Source: Paraescarpia echinospica
Lineage: Eukaryota; Annelida; Polychaeta; Sabellida; Siboglinidae
Assembly: GCA_020002185.1 (NCBI GenBank)
Contig: CM034539.1
Span: forward strand, 26,136,032 to 26,200,031
DNA: 64,000 nt
Direction: 5' to 3'
Part shown: one piece after another, positions 34,195 through 46,018 of the stretch
Layout of the letters: every line of letters starts with the position of its first letter
Numbering within the stretch: position 1 is the stretch's first letter
The notes under the pieces: generated by a model
The model's database searches: none
What the model saw: only the letters and a program-made list of their open reading frames with translations
Told to the model about the DNA's origin: nothing
Program-made: the position numbers and the translations under genes

Positions 34195-37100
34195 AGACTT
34201 GCCCTCTTTGCAAACAAGTAGGCCGCAGTGATGTACACCACTTCCTCAGCGAGTGGTCGTACATTCCGGAACAAGATCGCCGCTACATGGCTAAGGTACG
34301 ACAAGTCAGTGATATCATCGACGGAGTCGATGAAGGCGACGACGATACCTACGAAGTTTATGACGAACGCCCCGTAAACACCACTACCGTGCAACGTATC
34401 GATGTACGACAATCGCCTTACCTCGACGCGTTCCACGACCATCACGCCGTTCGAGTGACGATCGATAGCGGTGCAACGGGCAATATGATCCGTCATGACA
34501 CGGCAGTGAGATTGGGGTGTACTATCAAGAACTCTTCCCAATCGGCTCACCAAGCTGACGGATCATCGCCTCTAACCATAGTTGGCGAAATTACCATATC
34601 ACTCGCCCGCAAGAATAAATCATTCCAGTTCTGTGGACTAGTGGTACAGAATCTGGATGTCGAGATGCTGGCCGGGACACCATTTATGGAAGTCAACGAC
34701 ATTACCATCCGTCCCGCCAAACGAACCATCACCCTCGCAGATGGCACCACGTACACATATGGTACAACACAGAGGGCCCTCAACAGGCATGCAGTCCGCC
34801 GTGCCCACATACTGCGAGCACCACCAACCAACATCACTGTGTGGCCAGGCGACTTCGTGGAAGTCGACCTGCCTTCAGACGCGTATATCGCAGACGCCAC
34901 ATTCGCTCTGGAACCACGTCACGATACCACCGGCAACAAAGGAGTACACGAGAACGATGTGTGGCCACAACCTTCACTAATCACCAGCGTAGAAGGTGTA
35001 TTGCGCATACCAAATCTCACGAACTCCACTCGCACACTGAAAAGAAACGAACACTTTTGCCAAATCAGAGAAGTGTTCGTACCCGACAAGGCAACATCCA
35101 TACCAGACAGTCAATGCACCAGCGTAGCCGTAAGCATACGCACACGCAGCTCGAATGCTACTGCCATCAAACACTCAACAGCGGTCACCATCGATCCTGA
35201 TCACGCGCTCTCCCCCGACGAACGAGCGGCATTCCGATCGATCGTGGAAGAGTATGACGACGTATTCGACCCAAGCTACAGTGGATACAATGGTCACGTG
35301 GGACCATTCAAAGCTGTTGTCAACATGGGCCCAGTACAACCGCCCCAACGTAAAGGACGCCTACCCCAATACGCACGAAACCAGCTCGTAGAACTCCAAA
35401 ACAAGTTCGATGAACTCGAGACGATGGGCGTGTTCGTCCGGCCTGAGGATGTACCGGTCAACGTCGAGTACCTCAACCCGTCATTCCTGATAAAGAAGCA
35501 AAGCGGAGGACACCGACTCGTCACTGCCTTCACTGACGTAGGCCGCTATAGCAAGCCGCAGCCTTCATTGATGCCTGATGTCGACAACACCCTACGAAAA
35601 ATCGCACAATGGAGGTACATAGCGACTACCGATATGTCCAATGCGTTCTACCAAATCCCTCTATCGCGTGAATCAATGAAGTACTGAGGTGTAGTCACTC
35701 CGTTCCGCGGTGTACGCGTATACGCTCGCTCAGCGATGGGCATGCCCGGGTCCGAAACCGCACTCGAAGAGCTGTTGTGCCGCGTACTGGGAGATCTACT
35801 CGAAGAAGGTGTCGTCGCCAAACTGGCAGACGATATATATTGTGGAGGAAACACCATCGCCGAACTCCAACAGAACGTAAGACGATTGCTCCAAAGCTTC
35901 GCCAACAGCGGGTTGCGCCTGTCCGCTGCCAAAACAACGATGTGCCCTACTACGACCACGATACTTGGCTGGGTGTGGAACCTCGGCTCCATCCATGCAA
36001 GCCAACATCGCATCGCCACCCTAGCCAGCTGCGACGCTCCACTCACAGTCAAAGCGATGCGAGCATTCGTCGGAGCCTACAAAATGCTAGCACGCGTCAT
36101 AACAGGATGCTCCGCCTTGCTTGCCCCGTTCGACGAAGTAACGGGTGGCAAACAGTCAAGTGATCGCGTCACATGGACCGATGCATTAAGAGAAGCCTTC
36201 AAACACGCACAAACCAGTCTTCAGACTAACAAGGCTATCACATTACCTCGGCCAAGTGACGAACTATGGCTAGTGACGGACGGCGCTGTCAAACAGTGCG
36301 GTCTAGGAGCCACCTTGTACGTGATGCGCAATGGCAAATTGATGCTGGCCGGATTCTTCAGCGCAAAACTCCGCGGACGACAGATCTCCTGGTTGCCATG
36401 CGAAGTAGAAGCACTATCCATCGCAGCCGCTATCAGACATTTCAGCCCGTATATCGTACAGTCAGCGCACAACACAGCGATACTCACAGACAGCAAGCCT
36501 TGCGTACAAGCCCACGAGAAGCTTTGTCGCGGTGAATTCTCCGTCAGCCCGCGCGTATCGACATTCCTATCAGTCGTCAGTCGGTACCAGGCAACTATTC
36601 GCCATCTCGCCGGTTCAGCTAATGTTCCATCAGACTTCGCGAGTCGCAACGCACCCACATGCCGGGAACAACAGTGCCAAGTGTGCTCCTATATACGACA
36701 GACTGAAGAGTCAGTCGTGATGCAACGCGTTACAACAGACGACATAACATCTGGGAAAGCCCGACTTCCGTTCACCAATCGTTCAGCATGGCTCGGCATT
36801 CAAGCAGACTGCCAAGACTTGCGAAGGACTCATTCACACCTTACACAAGGAACACGACCATCCAAAAAGGTGACAAACGCGAAAGACGTCAAAAGATACC
36901 TTAACGTCGCATCAATCGCTCGTGACGGTCTACTGGTCGTACAACGTAACGACCCACTGAGTCCTACACGAGAGTGCATCATCGTACCGCGAAAAGTCCT
37001 AGACGGACTAGTAACGGCCCTGCACATCCAACTGGATCACCCGTCTTCGTACCAGCTAAAGCAAGTCATGCATCGCTATGTATTCGCTCTCGACCTCGAC

Positions 37101-38269
37101 AAGTCTGTCGAGTCCACCTCGCGCAGCTGTCATCATTGTACGTCGTTACGGAACACCCCAAACCTGACTATCGCGCAATCTACCAACGATCCCCCAGAAG
37201 TAGTGGGTATCTCATATGCAGCCGACATCATCAAACGAGAAAAACAACTGATCTTGGTGCTACGCGAGTGTGTAACATCATACACGGTAACATGCTTCGT
37301 CAACGACGAACGACGCGACACGTTACGGGACTCCATCATTCAACTCTGCATCGGCCTCCGACCGCTTGATGGACCTCCTGCCGTAATACGCACAGACCCA
37401 GCTCCTGGATTCGCAGCTCTCGTCAACGACGCACTGTTGAACAAGTATCGACTCACCATCGAACTAGGACGGGTCAAAAACATCAACAAAAACCCTGTGG
37501 CCGAAAAAGCCATTCGGGAACTCGAGGGTGAAATTTTACACCAACAACCAACAGGCGGCGCCATCACGCAGGTGCTACTGTCTGTCGCTACTGCCAACCT
37601 CAACGCCCGAGTACGAAACAGAGGAATGTCAGCTCGTGAGCTTTGGACCCAGCGTGACCAATTCACCAACGAACAATTACCGCTGAACGACTATAGCATC
37701 ATTCAACAACAACAGCATGCCTCGCGCAACGCTAACCACGAACACAGTCAAATATCGAAGTCTCCTCGCGGTTCAGTACCCAGACCCCAACATATCGACA
37801 TTGGCGACATCGTGTACTTGTACTCAGACAAGAGTAAACTACGCTCCAGGTGTCGGTATCTCGTAGTGAGCACAGAAGGAGAATTGATCAACATCAGCAA
37901 ATTCGCCGGTAACCAGTTGCGTGCCACGTCATACAGAGTGAAGCGAACAGAGTGCTACAAGGTGGCAGCTGAAGCTACCCACGATCTTCCAGTGTCGTAC
38001 CAGTATGACGAACTAACACCCGCAGATGACCCAGCTCCTCCAGAGAAACCTCCAGACGTACCAGTTCAACTCTCGTACCCTCCAGTCACAGCAGCTCAGC
38101 CCGTAGAACCATCAAAGCCGAGTCTCATCGACAAGAAACGGCGACAGTCAACAACGAATCGACAATGTCATACGAGCCAGATCAACATAGCTGTCCGCCC
38201 GAGGAACCTCCGAGACGCTCTACAAGAACTCGGAAGCCTCCTGAGTATCTGAAAGACTTCATCTCATGA
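34191..38269 (+). pseudogene. pol of second LTR element, interrupted by a stop
   Basis: One frame runs from CPLCKQVGRSDVHHFL through protease (TIDSGATGNMIRHDTAV), then RT (TTDMSNAFYQIPLSRESMKY; LADDIYCGGNT), RNase H (VTDGAVKQCGLGATLY; LTDSKPCVQAHEKL) and integrase (zinc finger with LDHPSSYQLKQVM and CHHC; core with YAADIIK, RTDPAPGF and NPVAEKAIRELEGE). A TGA at 35685-35687 splits it between KY and GVVTPFRGV, inside the RT fingers/palm. Related elements usually have Cys there, so one base change would explain it (inference). A frameshift near 38160 moves the usual basic C-terminus (STRTRKPPEYLKDF, ending 38269) out of frame. Everything else is open, so inactivation is recent. Confidence 0.9.
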
Positions 38270-38353
38270 ACCTTTATCTCTATAATCATTATTGTATGTC
38301 TATATGATAGCTATCTCATAGTAGCATACATAATTATGAGAAGAAAGAAGTCA

Positions 38354-38564
38354 CGCCAATGGCTATTAGTTACTATTCCATGATTGTTGTTCAATGGTAA
38401 TATTGTCGTGACCCCTAGTTTCCGGGTCACGGCCTCGCGTTTTTGGATACTTCCTGTTGTGAGTTGCAGTTTTGTGTTCTCTTATTAAAACACTGTTCTA
38501 GTTACGCATACGTACTAGTGTTTGTTTGTGTGACTCGACGTGTGCATTTGATCACCTAATGGCG
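38354..38564 (+). repeat. 3' LTR of second element
   Basis: 211 bp, two substitutions from the 5' LTR. Confidence 0.92.
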
Positions 38565-39064
38565 CTGGACACACCCACACTCCTCGGTGCCTCGTTTATT
38601 GTATTAATATGAACATAATTTCAAAACAATTGCACACACGGCGAAGGGTTTCGAGTAAATAATTCAGTTATATTAACAACATAACCTACCATCACTGCGA
38701 GTTGGTTGTTACGAATACAATTGGGTGTAAATTAGGCTTAATCAGGCAACAAAATGGGACCAATCTCCACAGACCACTTATGAGTCCCACTTTGTTTGAA
38801 AACGCACCCCCAAAACGACCTCGTTATGGGCCTGCTGGGAAAAGATTATAAGACGAAACCACATGGTCCACCAATCTCACACCCACTTCTTTGTTCTTCC
38901 AGTTAGAAATGTAACCTTCTGCATTATGGTTCCCCACGAGAACATGTGGGGCCTCTGCATTGTGAAAAATATAACCCCACATGAACTTGTGGCGCCCCGT
39001 GGAGTCTGAATTTGTAACATGTGAACCTCCCATTGAGAAAAGCTGGCTACGGGCCTGGTTCGGA

Positions 39065-39225
39065 TTATAACATCGGAAGACGGACGGGGAATTGCTGTTG
39101 GAGATTTTCAGCGGAAATTCGGGAGATTTGCTTGCTTTCTGGGAGACCGGGAGACAACCAAGACACCCAAAATTGAGGAAATTCCCTGATTTTCCGGGAG
39201 ACTTGGCAGGTTACACATTTCTAAA
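39065..39225. repeat. Dispersed repeat (gctgttggagattttcagcg family)
   Basis: acatcggaagacggacgggg, then aattgctgttggagattttc, then gggagaccgggagacaacc. A longer relative is at 50870-51075 and a fragment at 23405-23450. This is the host sequence flanking the right end of the composite transposon; the left flank at 23.4 kb is the same repeat, as expected if the transposon inserted into a copy of it. Confidence 0.65.
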
Positions 39226-39393
39226 GGTGACATCCAAGGATTTTTAAGAAGGGCGCACGAAATCAACCTGTAAACTTATACATGTATGTTGCAAGGTAGC
39301 CGAGCATGCATGTAGTAATCTCACAAAAAAAGAGTAGACGGCGTGTATTCTGTTTGGTCTCACAAACAATTAACCACCTGATAACAGCGAATC

Positions 39394-39600
39394 ATGGTTT
39401 CCTTTCAGCATGGATTCACGCGCAGACGATCCTGTGAGACCCAGTTGCTGATTACGTCATATGATTTTGTCAGCTCATTAAACAGACGCACCCAAACCGA
39501 TGTAGCCATTCTTGATTTCTCCAAGGCTTTTGATTGTGTGCCACCGCATCTCCTCTTCCAGAAGATTAGATACTACAACTTGGATACAACAACATTATAT
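39394..39600 (+). pseudogene. Reverse transcriptase fragment of a CR1/Jockey-like element
   Basis: FQHGFTRRRSCETQLLI, then VAILDFSKAFDCVPPHLLFQ, then IRYYNLDT: RT block 2-3 of a non-LTR element. It is about 65 codons long, interrupted at its right side by another insertion starting near 39624. Confidence 0.85.
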
Positions 39601-39623
39601 ATTTCAGTTAATTTGTTTTATAA

Positions 39624-39983
39624 CATGGGCGTCGGAACCGGGGGGGAGCTTGGGGGCTCAGCCTCCTGTAATATAGGTGGGGTTGGAGATAGGATATTAG
39701 CCCCCCCGCAATATTTATGAAAAGCCAATAATTAATTTTAGGACAGGTTGGATTTTAGGGTGCAATAACTGCAATTTGAGGTTTTTGGTTTAAGGGAAGG
39801 GGATCCGTAGAAATTTATGTTTGTGGAGAGCCTGAAATGCGCGTATTTTTGGCGAGCCTCAAAAGAGTGCAAATTGAGTTTTTGAAGAGCCTCAATGTGG
39901 GTGTTTTGGCAAGCCTCAAGTGGGGTGCAAATTGAGGTTTTTTGAAGAGCTTCACCCCCAATATTCACCAAGTTCTGACGTGC
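39624..39983. mobile_element. Small hAT-like element, about 360 bp
   Basis: The left end catgggcgtcggaaccgggg and right end agttctgacgtgct are imperfect inverted repeats; gcgtcggaaccggggg is a widespread hAT-type terminus. The interior has repeated gagcctcaa...gtgcaaattgagg blocks of about 55-60 bp. No coding sequence. Confidence 0.55.
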
Positions 39984-39998
39984 TTCTCCGGACACAAT

Positions 39999-41990
39999 TC
40001 CTGTTTAATTTACCTCATCGATATTCCGCAAACGACGCCGTGCAATTAAACAGTGTAAATGGGTAGCAACGCTATTCACAGTAGCCGAAGCCTTTCACTG
40101 TCGAGTTCGTGTTATGTTTTATGTGTCGCGATTTCACCACAAAACATGCATCATTATATGTTACGTCCTTCGCGTTGAGAGAATCGGTATAGCCTTCAGA
40201 TGCACCCGCGCTATTATGTTGTGATTTATGCGACGTTTAACAGCGCGTGCTCTCAGGTGGAACTACAAAAGGCTCCTAAAGTTTTGCACAGTGACAGATG
40301 TCGCTGTGTTGTTATTATAGTATGCATATGTTATGGTAGAATTCGTGTAATGTTTTTGGACAATGCCTTCGTCGCCAATTCTACATATTTCGACTTCTGT
40401 TAGATGCTTTCAGCCACTCTCCAGTTACTGCACGAAGGATATCAATTATACATCCGAACATGTTTATCTCCGCCAGTTTCGCATATATGCGACTGGCAGT
40501 GTGTATGTAAGGCAGATTTCAGTGAAAATGAAATTATCACATTCCATATGATTTGGGGACCGCTCCCGAAGTTTGATCTTTATATATATATATATATATA
40601 TATAATTATAGACCAATGTCAATGAACACTATCTGGAAAAATCTTAATTTATTTCCCCTGTTCAAAGACTGGTAACTTAATTAGTTCTATATTACGCTTA
40701 TTTTCAAGACCATGTTTATTTGGACTTGCATCTACTCTAACTATAATATGAGGTCTATAAATCGATACTGATCATCGATTGTCTCATTTGTCCGGGACTA
40801 TAGATCGATACTGATCAAGCTCTTCAACATCAGGACGAGAAGTGAAGGCAGTTGTGCTATAACTGATTGAACGATCGCTAGGTGGCATGTCGAGCGGTGA
40901 TCGATGGATGACGTCAGCGCTTGAGCTTAGTCAGTCGGTCTGTGTACGCGGACGAGGATGACGCGAGCCGAGGAAATGGGGTTGGGTGTGTGGATAAGTC
41001 GTAGATGACCGTGTCGTGCGAGACAAGAATCGTGGTAAATATCACATTTATACGTATATTCTGCCCACTTCAGGTCTGGCATGATGTGAACCGATGAACC
41101 AGTTTTAGCCGAGCCCTGCCCTACGAACCCTCGCTAGTAGGGTGAAAGTGACGAGTGTCGTGGATTGGTGATTGGTGGCTGGATGCGCTCATTGTATTGA
41201 CAAACAATAAGTCATTTACCAGTCACAACTCGCGACTTCGTTTTCGTCAAATTATTCGTGGTACAGTTAACTAATTGGTGGGTGGCTTGCCGCTTGGTTT
41301 ACCTTTATAAATTACTAATTTCTATGATCTTTTGAAGGACAACATTTTTCTGTTTGCCATATGGCATATTAAATTAATAAAATTATAGTATTTCAGGCTC
41401 AATTTTTAAAACCGTTTTTAAAGGTTATTAAAAAGCTGCCGTTAAAAATAAAGGTTAAACAATCATTGGTATTTATTGATACTCTTATTTCTAAAAAATG
41501 ATTAAGACAGAATGCGTACTGCGCTACATAAGAACTTATCTTTACCTTTTTTATAAAATGAATAGGCTCTATAAAATGTGTTTATTTAGTCAAATATGTT
41601 GAATTGGCGATGAAGGCGTTGTCCAAAAACATTAAACGAATAATAAGCACACAACGATATCAGTCACTGTGCTGTGCAAAACGTTAGGAGCCATCAATGT
41701 CATCATATGCACACATTAATGTATACACACTGTCACCTTTTCAATGAAGATGGCTTTTTTGTAGTTCCACCTGAGAGCACGCACTGTTAAACGTCACATA
41801 AATCACAACATAACAGCGCGGGTGCATCTGAAGGCTATACCGATTCTCTCAACGCGAAGGACGTAACATAATTATGCATGGTTTGTGGTGTAATCGCGAC
41901 ACTTGTGCTACTATGTATCCATTGCTAACCATTTACACTGTTTGCACGGCGTCGTTTTGCGGAATATTGGTGAGGTAAATTAAACAGGAA
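39999..41990. mobile_element. Element with 240-275 bp inverted arms
   Basis: The left arm 39999-40274 starts tcctgtttaatttacctcat and is matched in reverse complement by the right arm 41750-41990 (atgaggtaaattaaacagga-type end, with tcaccaat in place of tcatcgat). Internal matches include gcaaacgacgccgtgcaa, gagaatcggtatagccttca and ctcaggtggaactacaaaa. The arms enclose about 1.47 kb with no protein recognised, a (ta)n tract at 40581-40604 and a SINE-tail fragment at 41505-41556. The long TIRs fit a foldback or MULE-like element. No target duplication was found. Confidence 0.8.
40581..40604. repeat. (TA)n microsatellite
   Basis: About 12 ta dinucleotides within the loop of the inverted-arm element. 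Confidence 0.9.
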
Positions 41991-42985
41991 AAAACAACGC
42001 TATTATTTTGTCTCAACATTTGTTATTGTTTAGAAGTATAATTTTAGAAGGATGTTGAGGGTTGGAGTAATGACAGCATTATTCATGGATCCAGAGGTAT
42101 TCGGCCACATCAACAGACACCTTCAGTTACATGGTGTCTTGCATTATTGGTTCGATGATACATTAGACACTTGGTAAAAGGAATTTGTTGAGACTGTCTA
42201 AACAGACGACTTTGTCCTTATAACTTATGTTCGATGTTCCTTATACACCCATGGTTACTTAAAATAGTCCAGGTGAGAAGTGGGATTTCAAAGTAGTTCC
42301 TTATAAACGGATGTTTCTTCCATCCAGAGATTTTCAGTGAGCATCCATTATCACTGACACATAAAACAAGAAGGGTGAACCAGTGGTTGGTTACGACTCA
42401 ATAGTTTGGCTGCTTACAGTCTTTATTGCTGCCTCCTAGGCTACTATTATGGATCTTCGTCAAACATGCAAACACGCACAGCTGTTCAAAAGAGAGGTCA
42501 CTAGTTCACTTTCTTATAACTCTTCTATAGGCAGTTATGGACTACTTTTTCATATTTTCCGGTAATACAGCCACTGTGTCATTATGGGCTATTAATCTGT
42601 ATCCGGTCTGTTGACCATCACTAAAGCTATCCCAGGTATGCAACTGTGACAAACTGACACAGTGATTGATTGAGTTACATGAACAAGGCTGGACTTGCTG
42701 GTTTGTCCTAAACCTCTAACAATGCAGTGTGGCCCATTAATCACCCCCAGGAGTGGTCTCAAGTCGCAATAAACAAAGTGTTATTATTGTTTACTATAGT
42801 TCATGTACATAATGTTTTATTTCAGATAATTAATCGGTATGTCCGTTTCAAAATAATAAATACATAAATAAAAACACTATTAAAAGATTACGCAAACCTA
42901 AGATCCATTGATGTTGCAATTTTGACGTACAGTTAATTTTTGTGTGTGCACAGAATTACATACATATATGTATATATATATTATA
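41991..42985. other. No gene seen; ends in AT microsatellite
   Basis: AT-rich sequence without a credible frame. A (tata)-rich tract lies at 42957-42985. Confidence 0.5.
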
Positions 42986-43379
42986 TTATATTTCTGTTTA
43001 TACTACATCCGCCGTTTCAAAACTTGGCTAATTTCGTTCACCTCACGTTCCCTGTGTCTTTCAGAAGAGACACTAAAAGCTGTTGGACCCTTCTATCTAG
43101 TGTCTGTACCAGGGAAAGTAAAAGATCCCACACAGGGGGTAAATGTGTAACCTGGTGGACTCACAGAGTGGTGGTCTCTATCTCTAACCCACTGGATCTT
43201 GCTCCTAGCATCCGGAATTGCTTCCCGGTCAGGCATGTGAGAGACGCTTAGCAGGTAGTGTAGACAGTGTATCATTGGACCCACTGGGTCCTATATTGAA
43301 CATGCATCTATTTTTAGTCCTTTGGCCGAAGGTCCAAGGGACTATTGCCATCACTGTGCGTCCGCTGTTAGCTGGCGTA

Positions 43380-43680
43380 TCTCAGAAACCGTTCAGCAAC
43401 TTTTTCTCTAATTTTGCATAGACATATCTTAGGGCACTGCTACTATGCACGAGAAATCTGTATTTGATTGAATCATTTTAAGGGCTCCTAGGGCCTCCAA
43501 GGACCCCAAAACTGGTAAAAATGTAACATTTGGTCTATTTTTTTTCAAAAACTGTTCAGCAACTTTTTTTCTAATTTTGCATAGATGTATCTTAGGGTGC
43601 TGCCACTATATACAAGAAATCTGTATTTGATTGAATCATTGTAAGGACACCTAAGGGGCCCCCAAAGTGCAAAAGTTTTA
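43380..43680. repeat. Dispersed repeat, two tandem units of about 165 bp
   Basis: Each unit has aaaccgttcagcaacttttt, then ctaattttgcatagacatat, then gaaatctgtatttgattgaa, then tcatt..aagg and gggcc. Pieces recur at 44255-44292 and a full unit at 58640-58770. No coding capacity. Confidence 0.8.
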
Positions 43681-43729
43681 CATTATCTAGTGATGTGGTT
43701 TTGAGAAGGGCCCTTGAGACCACCCCCAA

Positions 43730-44416
43730 CAGTATATTTTGTTTAATGTGCCACAAAGTCAACATCATGACTAAACTATGCAGCCTAGTGCTACTGTTCC
43801 ATTGAGGCCTTGACTAATCTTTAATTGGTCACAGTGCCCAGGCATAGTAGACACACTTGACCCCTGTTAGACTGAACAGTTGCCTAACACTTTTTATCTT
43901 CAAAACTATTGATTTTCTATAATTGCAAGTTGTGTTTATTTTGATGATCATTTAATTATTATAAATGGTGTTGACTGTGGTGCCTATTGGTTAAAGATGT
44001 ATTGTCTGTAGAAACCTGTAGGTGACAAACATAGAAAATGAATATTCTGGACAACTATAGAGTGAAATATCCTACACTATATTGATATCAAATGCATTCT
44101 ACTGTTCTGTTTACGCTTGCCATGCCTTGTGTAGACATGGTACTGTGTAAATCAATTGTGTCAATATACACTAATAATTACAGATTCACAATATAGTTGA
44201 CATCTGAAACAACCAAATGTCAACCATTAGAAGAGTTGACATAGTTCCGCTATACACAAGCAAGAAATCTGTATTTGATTGAATCATTCTAGTGTCATCA
44301 GCATATAGTAGAACATACATTTTCTACATCATCATCCCTAAGGTTGTTGTAAATTTCACCAGCTGCCATGTCAAGTCCATTATAATTGTGACTAACAGTG
44401 TTCAAAATGATTCAGG
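43730..44416. other. No gene seen; repeat fragments
   Basis: The stretch gacccctgttagactgaaca (near 43860) recurs near 45949 as a diverged copy. No coding signal. Confidence 0.45.
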
Positions 44417-45289
44417 CAGGCTGCGAAATAAGGCAAGTCCAATCGTCCCGGACGAGTAGTTTCAGTGATCGGACTAGTCTATGTTTAGTGGAGCAGTCCC
44501 ATTGGACTAGCTGTTATTATGTAAATTAATTTTACGCTATGTATACGCTAGTTGGGTGTTGTGATGGAATAAAACAAAATCAGACAGTAAGGTAGCATTT
44601 TATCACAGGCAGCTAAATATTCCGTACGACTGTCAGATGGGAAACTTGCTGAACACAGTGAATGTAAATGGCGGCTGTTTACATCCGGTTAGCGTAGGAT
44701 AGGTAGTGCCACCTAGCGACCATGAGTGATGAGCGACATGGACAAACATACATGCGCGGGTTACAGACATCGTTACGTGTTATCCCGTTGTGATGGTAGT
44801 TGCGTTATTCCTGCATTGGGTGATTATTTTAGCAAGTTACCAAACGCCAGCAATGTTACTGATTGTTTAGTCGGCTTTGGGAAAGAAAACGCTAATGAAA
44901 AGTATAGGGCAAATGATGCAACTTAGTCCGACAATGTCGGTCCTTTGTCGCCGACACTGTCAGGCTTCAAATTCTGCTGGCATCGCCTTGTCCACGACTC
45001 CTGTTTGCTGCCCCTGATTAAACTAGTCATTTCTTCTGATAACTTTGCAATTGGATCTACGAAATCTCATGTATTTGTTTCTATTAATGACACATTTAGT
45101 TAAACATTTAATTGAAATGGGAAACGGCTTGTTTTCTTTATGAAATAAAGCCACTTTTACTATGTGCCAAAACTGTCACACATATATGCTACAACAGTAT
45201 GATTGATTTTTAAGGACTAGTAAAACAATATGTTTCTGAGTCAGCTAGTCCGACGGACTACCTGTCAACTAAATCCACCGTGCACCCTG
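44417..45289. mobile_element. hAT-like non-autonomous element, 873 bp
   Basis: Starts CAGGCTGCGAAATAAGG and ends CGTGCACCCTG, with attcagg on both sides (44410-44416 and 45290-45296). The subterminal regions share gtccg/gactag motifs in inverted orientation. A 66-codon frame at 44726-44926 is not recognisable. Confidence 0.72.
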
Positions 45290-45302
45290 ATTCAGGTAAA
45301 TA

Positions 45303-45600
45303 GTAAATAACAAAGGACACAAGTTTTCTCCTTGCCATACCTATACATCACATGAGAAGAAGGCGGACACAGCCTGGCCCTGATTTATACATGATTTAGC
45401 AGTTTTGTACATGTTGCATACAACTTTCAACACAATACCATTAATACTGCATGAAATTATCTTAGACCACAGGGAGGACCGGTCTACTAAATAAAATGCT
45501 TTCTTATAATCGATGAAGGTACAATAAAGCCTTTTGCGTCGAGACAAATACAATTCAACCAATACCCCTATTTGAACACTGCCTGTTCTTCACCTATTAC
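45303..45600 (-). pseudogene. Reverse transcriptase fragment (RTE/Jockey-type)
   Basis: On the minus strand: RLYCTFIDYKKAFYLVDRSS, then LWSKIISCSINGIVLKVVCN, then MYKTAKSCINQGQAVSAFFS. This is the RT palm entry block of a non-LTR retrotransposon. The usual GVRQG block that should follow is broken by stops. Confidence 0.85.
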
Positions 45601-46018
45601 ATTCGCTTTGCTTAGGTATGTGGTCAGTCTTGTGTTCTGAACAATCACTAAGGATTAATGAATACTTGTGCAGAATGTCACCCACTTGGTAGGTTTAATT
45701 AATCTATTCAGCAATGAGGACACTGCTTAGGCCTCACTCTGGACACTGTCACTCACAGTGTTGTGTATTGTCTTAGTTGGTGCATTGAGCTAATCTACTT
45801 GACCATGAATCAGTGGTGGCTCTGGCTGTGTATTACACCCAGCTGTGGAGCTAAGATTCTCTGCCTGCTATTGTTTGATGGAAACTGACTAATGTGTAAT
45901 TGATCACTGGCAGTATCTTGTGTCAACAGACAGCATTAAGCCACTAGACCCCTGTTAAACTGGACAGTTGCCTGTAGGTTTTAAACTGTGACAAACAGTG
46001 AGTCTACCTTTTGCTCTC

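Larger units (their letters stand above)
33041..38564 (+). mobile_element. Second LTR retrotransposon, 5.5 kb
   Basis: Two 211-bp LTRs (33041-33251 and 38354-38564) differ at two positions and begin and end cgcca...tggcg. TGG follows the 5' LTR immediately and an agaagaaagaag purine tract precedes the 3' LTR, giving primer-binding site and PPT. Gag and pol are on the plus strand in the order gag, protease, RT, RNase H, integrase. The RT carries LADDIYCGGN, not the usual YxDD, so the clade (a divergent Ty3/gypsy or BEL/Pao) is left open. Flanks share only ctg, so the target duplication is not resolved. It sits in the same DNA transposon as the gypsy element, in the opposite orientation and about 100 bp away. 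Confidence 0.92.
23518..39057. mobile_element. TIR DNA transposon expanded to 15.5 kb by nested insertions
   Basis: The left end CAGGCCCGTAGCCAG (23518-23532) and right end CTGGCTACGGGCCTG (39043-39057) are perfect 15-bp inverted repeats. They are flanked by the same 5-bp sequence gttcg at 23513-23517 and 39058-39062. Removing the 2.53 kb duplication, the gypsy element and the second LTR element leaves about 1.7 kb (23533-24659, 32939-33040, 38565-39042). This has no long frame, so the transposon is non-autonomous. CAGG ends with a 5-bp duplication would suit a hAT-like (hAT5) family, but the superfamily is not certain. The duplication has also created an extra left end at 26048. Confidence 0.85.
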
